Source of the DNA: an uncultured bacterium
Lineage (GTDB): Bacteria; Bacteroidota; Bacteroidia; Bacteroidales; Paludibacteraceae
Length of the DNA: 11,347 nucleotides
Assembly (NCBI GenBank): GCA_947074225.1
Contig: CAMTOX010000026.1
Location: 1-11,347 of the forward strand
Direction: 5' to 3'
Shown: piece by piece, positions 7,740-11,347 of the stretch
Numbering within the stretch: position 1 is the stretch's first letter
Layout: the number at the start of each line of letters is the position of its first letter
Position numbers and translations under genes: made by a program
The notes under the pieces: generated by a model
The model's database searches: none
What the model saw: only the letters and a program-made list of their open reading frames with translations
What the model was told of the DNA's origin: nothing

Positions 7740-7976
7740 GAGGCGCCGATATGCTTGCCAAATCAGAGACACCTGAAACAGGGTATTACAAACGTTCTAC
7801 GATGCAGTAGCGTACGGACAGTGTTGGTAAGTTACGGATGTGTTACTTCTGCTTTAGGTTAAACGGTTCGCAGATGGTTGCAACGATTGAGCAACTACAA
7901 GAGCTCATCTTGAGGTTCCTGACCATGAGAGAAGAGGAACCCGAGTAGTCTAACCGTCGCCTCTTAGGCAGGTGTC
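7740..7976 (+). ncRNA. Highly structured leader RNA upstream of DUF6266
   Basis: No conventional gene fills this stretch, but it is rich in nested complementary segments. An 8-bp perfect helix, GACACCTG 7768-7775 with CAGGTGTC 7969-7976, closes the domain. Inside, ACGGTT 7863-7868 pairs with AACCGT 7952-7957 and encloses three hairpins: 7875-7881/7891-7897 (7 bp, one wobble), 7898-7902/7908-7912 (5 bp) and 7914-7920/7935-7941 (7 bp perfect). Smaller hairpins are CTAC/GTAG (7797-7810) and GCCT-CTT-AGGC (7959-7969). GAGGCG 7740-7745 can pair with CGCCTC 7958-7963, which would compete with that last hairpin or form a pseudoknot. The domain ends 28 nt before the ATG of the DUF6266 gene, with no terminator between. 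It could be a cis-regulatory leader or a separate RNA processed from the transcript. I recognise no known riboswitch class. Confidence 0.5.
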
Positions 7977-8004
7977 ATAAGAGCGATTTAAAAAAGTAAA
8001 TAGT

Positions 8005-8643
8005 ATGGGAACAATAAAAAAGGGAATCCTTGGTGGATTCAGTGGTAAAGTGGGAACTGTAATAGGTTCATATTGGAAAGGTCAGAGTGTTATGCGCAGC
8101 CTTCCACAAAGTTATAATGATGCCGCATCGCCCGGTCAGTTGACACAACGTATGCGTTTTTCATTGAGTGTAAAATTTCTACGTCCGCTATTGGGTGTGA
8201 TTCGTGAGGGGTATAAGAGCCAGAGCGTGCGTATGAGTGAGTGGGATGTTGCCTTGCGACAGGTGTTGCTGAATTGCTGTGAGGGCACCTACCCCAATGT
8301 GACCTTGGATGCAGAGAAGGTGTTGTTGGCCGAGGGTCCATTGGCTCCTGCAGGCTCGGTAGTGATTAGCCAGAGCAATGGCAAGGCAGAGTTTAGCTGG
8401 GACGAGAGTAGCATGTTTGGTAATGCTTCGCCCGACGATTGTGCCGTAATTGTGGTCTATCAGCAAGAGAGTGGTGAGGCGGTCTATACCCTTAAGGGTG
8501 CTGAACGTTCGGCCTTAACCGATAGCCTTGCTCTACCTACGCAATGGAGTGGTATGAGTGTGGTGTGTTATATGGGTTTTGCTAGTGCCAATGGCAAGGT
8601 GATGTCGAACTGTAGTTTTGTAGGCGAGTTGACTGTTGCCTAA
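8005..8643 (+). CDS. DUF6266 family protein of unknown function
   Basis: A 212-residue protein that matches the Bacteroidota DUF6266 family in its N-terminal signature: a Gly-rich start (GILGGFSGKVGTVIGSYWKG, residues 8-27), then MRSLPQS, then an R-M-R-F-S-L-x-V-K-F-L-R-P-L helix and a Tyr-Lys pair near residue 70. The C-terminal half (about 115-212) alternates strands with 'VYTLKGAERS', 'GMSVVCYMGFASANGK' and 'NCSFVGELTVA' and looks like a small beta-sandwich. There is no signal peptide, no membrane segment and no catalytic motif. Known of the family: widespread in Bacteroidota, often with several paralogs per genome, function not established. The gene sits alone between the structured leader and a strong terminator, so leader, gene and terminator behave as one unit. 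The ATG at 8005 is chosen because it begins the conserved signature; the frame is closed just upstream. A structural or nucleic-acid-binding role would only be a guess. Confidence 0.85.
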   Translation: MGTIKKGILGGFSGKVGTVIGSYWKGQSVMRSLPQSYNDAASPGQLTQRMRFSLSVKFLRPLLGVIREGYKSQSVRMSEWDVALRQVLLNCCEGTYPNVTLDAEKVLLAEGPLAPAGSVVISQSNGKAEFSWDESSMFGNASPDDCAVIVVYQQESGEAVYTLKGAERSALTDSLALPTQWSGMSVVCYMGFASANGKVMSNCSFVGELTVA

Positions 8644-8660
8644 TGATTGGGGAAATGAGA

Positions 8661-8686
8661 TTACTATTTTGCAAGTGAAATAGTGA
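8661..8686 (+). other. Short hairpin in the DUF6266 3' region
   Basis: ACTATTT 8663-8669 pairs perfectly with AAATAGT 8678-8684, and flanking pairs extend it to 8661-8686. It lies between the stop codon and the main terminator, has no T tract, and could protect the 3' end of the transcript. Confidence 0.4.
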
Positions 8687-8700
8687 ATCGTAAATAGTGG

Positions 8701-8735
8701 GAGAGCATAGTGGAAACGCTATGCTCTCTTTTTTT
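8701..8735 (+). terminator. Strong rho-independent terminator after DUF6266
   Basis: GAGAGCATAG 8701-8710 pairs perfectly with CTATGCTCTC 8719-8728. A T-G and a G-C pair follow inside and the cap is a GAAA tetraloop (8713-8716). Seven Ts follow (8729-8735). This is a textbook intrinsic terminator and marks the end of the leader/DUF6266 unit. Confidence 0.92.
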
Positions 8736-8779
8736 GTGGGGAGAGGGATAGGGGAGCAGCTCTTCAGAATGGTGATTAG

Positions 8780-9055
8780 GTCTCTAATATTGGCTTTGAA
8801 ATGGACTCCGAAGGGTATAAAACAATGGCTTTAATGTTGTTAGGTATTGTGCAATATTATTGTGTGAATGGTAAAACGCTGCTGTTGTTGGGTGTTGCAA
8901 AAGTTTCAAGTTAAGGCTCGTTGCAATTGGCCTATCAGGGCATTAAGAGACATGGTGGGAAGGCAGAGCTCTATTGGCAAGTAGATGAGGGACACTATCT
9001 ATTGGTGAATAAGCGGGATGATATTGTGGCGTTGTTGAATGAGAACTTTCTGTGA
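8780..9055 (+). pseudogene. Decayed C-terminal fragment of an alpha/beta-hydrolase-like protein
   Basis: One frame (8780-9055) is protein-like with a single in-frame TAA at 8912-8914. The upstream part ends VNGKTLLLLGVAKVSS. The downstream part contains LQLAYQGIKRHGGKAELYW, then VDEGHYLLVNKRDDI and a final LLNENFL before TGA. This order resembles the C-terminal core of alpha/beta hydrolases of the prolyl-oligopeptidase/esterase type: a strand ending in LLLLG, an acid residue loop, a helix, a strand, then the catalytic His in (D/E)-G-H. The expected acidic residue after LLLLG is absent and the stop falls in that loop. The N-terminal nucleophile region is missing: a stop precedes 8780 in frame, and the DUF6266 terminator lies just upstream. 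I infer a relic left by deletion. Family assignment is tentative; the ORF-like frame with a stop is directly seen. Confidence 0.5.
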
Positions 9056-9212
9056 TGGAGGTGTTTTGTTTCAGTTTTGAGCTGCCAAACCGATGAGGAA
9101 TAAAAAGGAATAGTCAAAAATATTCTATAGTTAACGACATATTTAAATTGTACCTTTAAGATCATTCTACTTCAAGAGCTATTTGGCGCAAGGGTAATTT
9201 GTGATTATTGTT

Positions 9213-9220
9213 TATCTTTG
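9213..9220 (+). promoter_or_regulatory. Bacteroidetes -7 box for the AmpG-like permease
   Basis: TATCTTTG fits TAnnTTTG and is identical to the box upstream of the helicase gene. It is 65 bases before the permease ATG. A TTTG at 9198-9201 is too close to be the normal -33 element. The stretch 9056-9212 holds nothing else I can recognise. Confidence 0.55.
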
Positions 9221-9285
9221 TCTGTTGAACAGATATGTAACTTGAAAGGTGCTGTGATGGCGGTATCTCTAAAACCATGAATTAG

Positions 9286-11073
9286 ATGAAGCAACGTTCT
9301 CCTTGGAGTTGGATTCCGACTCTTTATTTTGGTCAAGGCATTCCCTATGTGGTAGTGATGTCGGTGGCTGTGATTATGTATAAACGGTTGGGTATTTCCA
9401 ATACCGACATTGCGCTATATACCAGTTGGCTCTACTTGCCGTGGGTGATTAAGCCTTTTTGGAGTCCCTTTGTGGATATTTTGAAGAGCAAGCGTTGGTG
9501 GATTGTGACCATGCAGCTGCTCATAGGTGCCGGATTAGCCGGTGTTGCCTTCTTAATTCCTGCCCCTTTCTTTTTCCAAGCGACTTTAGCAGTGTTGTGG
9601 CTGCTGGCATTTAGTAGTGCCACACATGATATAGCTGCCGATGGTTTCTACATGTTAGCGCTGGATAGCGGGCAGCAGTCGTTCTTTGTTGGTATTCGTA
9701 GCACCTTCTATCGTTTAGCCATGATAACCGGTCAGGGTGCATTGATCATTTTTGCCGGCGCTTTAGAGAGTGCCACCGGTATGGAGCCGTTGAATTTTGA
9801 AGTGCAGGCGATAGAGGATGCCCCGACGGTGGTGATAGGGTTCGATGAACCTATGTGGGCCACTACGCGAAGTGGTGTGGATGCTTTTGAGGTGACTCCA
9901 GCCATGCTGCAGATGAGTCTTGAGCCTATTACTGCTGATTCTATGCATTTTATGCTGGCGTGGGTGGCTCAGGAGAATGGTAAAAATGGCTTTATCCCAA
10001 CCGAAACAGATTCTCCTATATATAATAAGGTGTCGGTAGCCGATTTTAAGGGTCAAGATAGCACCCTTGTTGGTAATGTTGGTGTAGCCGTGGTGCGACT
10101 GCTTCAAGCACCCAAGGCGGGTGATGAAGTCGTGCTAAACTTAAGCCGTTTTAGTGGTGATAAGAGTATCTCTTTAATTTCGGCCGATCGGTTGCTCTTT
10201 ACTTCCGAGAACTGGGAAGACCCTGCTTATGTTTTAGTGAAGCTTGATAATAAATTACAGCAGCCTACTACGGCAACCTTTAGAGGTAACTCTGGAAATA
10301 TTCCGTTAGCGTGGTCCATAACCTTTATGTTACTTGCCGGACTGTTTATTGCGCTATCTATTTACCATCGGTTTATTTTGCCACGTCCCGAGAGCGACAG
10401 TATCAAGAGTAACCAAAGTAGCGGTGAGGTATTGCGTGCCTTTGGCGAGACCTTTAAAAGTTTCTTTCTGAAACCCGGCATTGGTGTAGCCATTGCTTTT
10501 ATGCTTCTATATCGTCTTGGTGAAGCGATGTTGGTAAAGATGGTGACCCCATTCATGCTCGATGGACGTGAACTTGGTGGTTTAGGTTTAACAACGGGTC
10601 AGGTTGGTGTGGCGTATGGAACGGTGGGCGTGGTGGCATTAACTTTAGGAGGTATATTGGGAGGTGTCGTTACTTCGCGTCGTGGACTAAGATTTTGGAT
10701 CTGGCCAATGGCTCTCTCTATTACTTTACCAAATCTTTGCTTCCTATATTTGTCGATGGTGCAGCCCGAATCCATGTTATGGATTAATATTGCGGTGGCG
10801 ATAGAGCAGTTTGGTTATGGTTTTGGCTTTACTGCCTATATGCTTTACCTTATATATATATCGGATGGTGCACATAAAACAGCACATTATGCGCTTTGTA
10901 CAGGCTTTATGGCGCTCGGTATGATGCTTCCGGGTATGGCTGCCGGATGGATTCAAGAGCAGTTAGGGTATGAATATTTCTTTGTTTTGGTTGTAGGGTG
11001 TGCTTTGATAACCCTTTCTGTGATACCATTTATGAAGATTGATGCTACTTTCGGACGTAAAAAGATGGAGTAA
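9286..11073 (+). CDS. AmpG-like MFS permease with a large periplasmic insertion
   Basis: A 595-residue inner-membrane transporter of the AmpG/PAT branch of the major facilitator superfamily. The N terminus (WIPTLYFGQGIPYVVVMSVA, 9-28), the 'PWVIKPFWSPFVD' signature (52-64) and 'ATHDIAADGFY' (112-122) are typical of AmpG relatives, which import muropeptides or acetyl-CoA-type substrates. I count about twelve membrane segments: five before residue 162, one at about 340-362, and six between about 398 and 585. The 175 residues between segments five and six (about 163-338) are hydrophilic and beta-rich, with a 'LLFTSENWEDPAYVLVKL' stretch (303-320) like the NW-x-x-P-x-x-V-x-V signature of Calx-beta-like sandwiches. 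With a cytoplasmic N terminus this loop is periplasmic. E. coli AmpG lacks such a domain. A peptidoglycan-recycling role is likely but substrate is inferred; no cell-wall genes are adjacent. ATG 9286 is the only sensible start: the ATG at 9277 is followed by TAG. Confidence 0.88.
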   Translation: MKQRSPWSWIPTLYFGQGIPYVVVMSVAVIMYKRLGISNTDIALYTSWLYLPWVIKPFWSPFVDILKSKRWWIVTMQLLIGAGLAGVAFLIPAPFFFQATLAVLWLLAFSSATHDIAADGFYMLALDSGQQSFFVGIRSTFYRLAMITGQGALIIFAGALESATGMEPLNFEVQAIEDAPTVVIGFDEPMWATTRSGVDAFEVTPAMLQMSLEPITADSMHFMLAWVAQENGKNGFIPTETDSPIYNKVSVADFKGQDSTLVGNVGVAVVRLLQAPKAGDEVVLNLSRFSGDKSISLISADRLLFTSENWEDPAYVLVKLDNKLQQPTTATFRGNSGNIPLAWSITFMLLAGLFIALSIYHRFILPRPESDSIKSNQSSGEVLRAFGETFKSFFLKPGIGVAIAFMLLYRLGEAMLVKMVTPFMLDGRELGGLGLTTGQVGVAYGTVGVVALTLGGILGGVVTSRRGLRFWIWPMALSITLPNLCFLYLSMVQPESMLWINIAVAIEQFGYGFGFTAYMLYLIYISDGAHKTAHYALCTGFMALGMMLPGMAAGWIQEQLGYEYFFVLVVGCALITLSVIPFMKIDATFGRKKME

Positions 11074-11130
11074 GTAGCATATTATAGACGTTTTTGCTTG
11101 AAATATGTTCTACAATATATTTTTTTGAGT

Positions 11131-11185
11131 AGGAAGAAGAGAAGTTGAACCTCTAGAATGGTTTAATTTCTCTTCTTCCTTTATA
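11131..11185 (+). terminator. Terminator after the permease gene
   Basis: A 21-bp stem, 11131-11151 with 11160-11180, is perfect over its outer 13 bp (GA-rich arm against CT-rich arm). The inner 8 bp include two G-T wobbles, and the loop has 8 nt. A short T-rich tail (11179-11183) follows. It begins 58 bases after the stop codon. Confidence 0.75.
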
Positions 11186-11270
11186 GTATTTGAGGTTTCG
11201 GGGTGTTTATATTCCCTTTTTTACGCTATTTGATTGTCTATGTAGCCCTGATTTTTGAACTGAATAGGTT

Positions 11271-11278
11271 TATATTTG
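11271..11278 (+). promoter_or_regulatory. Bacteroidetes -7 box for the gene at the right edge
   Basis: TATATTTG matches TAnnTTTG and follows the permease terminator. It is placed to drive a gene starting near 11324-11340. The only nearby TTTG (11254-11257) is too close for a standard -33 element. Confidence 0.45.
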
Positions 11279-11323
11279 CTTTAGGATGACATTTTGTTGA
11301 AATCGTAATTATCTGATGTTAAG

Positions 11324-11347
11324 ATGATAAGAAAAAAGTATGAAAAT
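11324..11347 (+). CDS. Possible start of a gene cut by the window edge
   Basis: ATG at 11324 opens a frame reading MIRKKYEN up to the last base. A second ATG at 11340 (reading M-K and a partial codon) is in another frame and is also possible. The promoter box about 45-60 bases upstream is the main reason to expect a gene. Nothing can be said of the product. Confidence 0.25.

Noticed and set aside
7505..8004. Retron or other reverse-transcriptase-linked noncoding RNA
   Set aside because: The region is structured, but the window has no reverse transcriptase; the adjacent gene is DUF6266 with no polymerase motif.
8090..8466. Two overlapping minus-strand ORFs opposite the DUF6266 gene
   Set aside because: The + strand gene matches a known family over its full length; the opposite frames have no promoter, family signature or coding pattern.

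Overview
The window reads as a Bacteroidales (phylum Bacteroidota) contig. The support is a type IX secretion C-terminal tail on the first gene, a Bacteroidota-restricted DUF6266 gene, four copies of the Bacteroidetes -7 promoter box TAnnTTTG upstream of transcription units, and no tRNA-style CCA or Shine-Dalgarno bias. Genus cannot be fixed from the sequence. All genes lie on the + strand, mostly as separate transcription units ending in strong hairpins.

Layout. Bases 1-80 are not genomic: 48-80 match the Illumina TruSeq/P5 read-1 adapter at 29 of 33 positions, so the contig end is artificial. The first gene (81-2069) is cut by it; it encodes the C-terminal 662 residues of a large secreted surface protein (two choice-of-anchor-J-like domains, an Fn3-like domain, four 'CDSI' repeats, T9SS sorting tail). 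A terminator follows. The gap 2070-2662 holds a compact RNA-like element (2314-2464). It has a D-like arm, a T arm and a closing acceptor-like helix, but the anticodon arm is replaced by a GNRA-capped hairpin, and a long 3' hairpin with a T tract follows. It resembles Y-RNA-like (YrlA) tRNA mimics more than a real tRNA. Next is a 1613-residue protein joining a DnaQ/RNase T-like exonuclease domain, a RecQ-type SF2 helicase and a UvrD-type SF1 helicase.

From 7706 a second RNA-rich unit begins: a promoter box, about 240 nt of dense nested hairpins (7740-7976), a DUF6266 gene (8005-8643) and a strong terminator. Behind it is a decayed alpha/beta-hydrolase remnant (8780-9055). The last complete gene (9286-11073) is an AmpG-like MFS permease with a roughly 175-residue periplasmic beta-rich insertion, then a terminator and a promoter box for a gene that runs off the right edge.

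The genes do not form one obvious pathway. The most promising unexplained items are the two structured RNA candidates: the tRNA-mimic RNA upstream of the helicase fusion, and the junction-rich leader in front of DUF6266.
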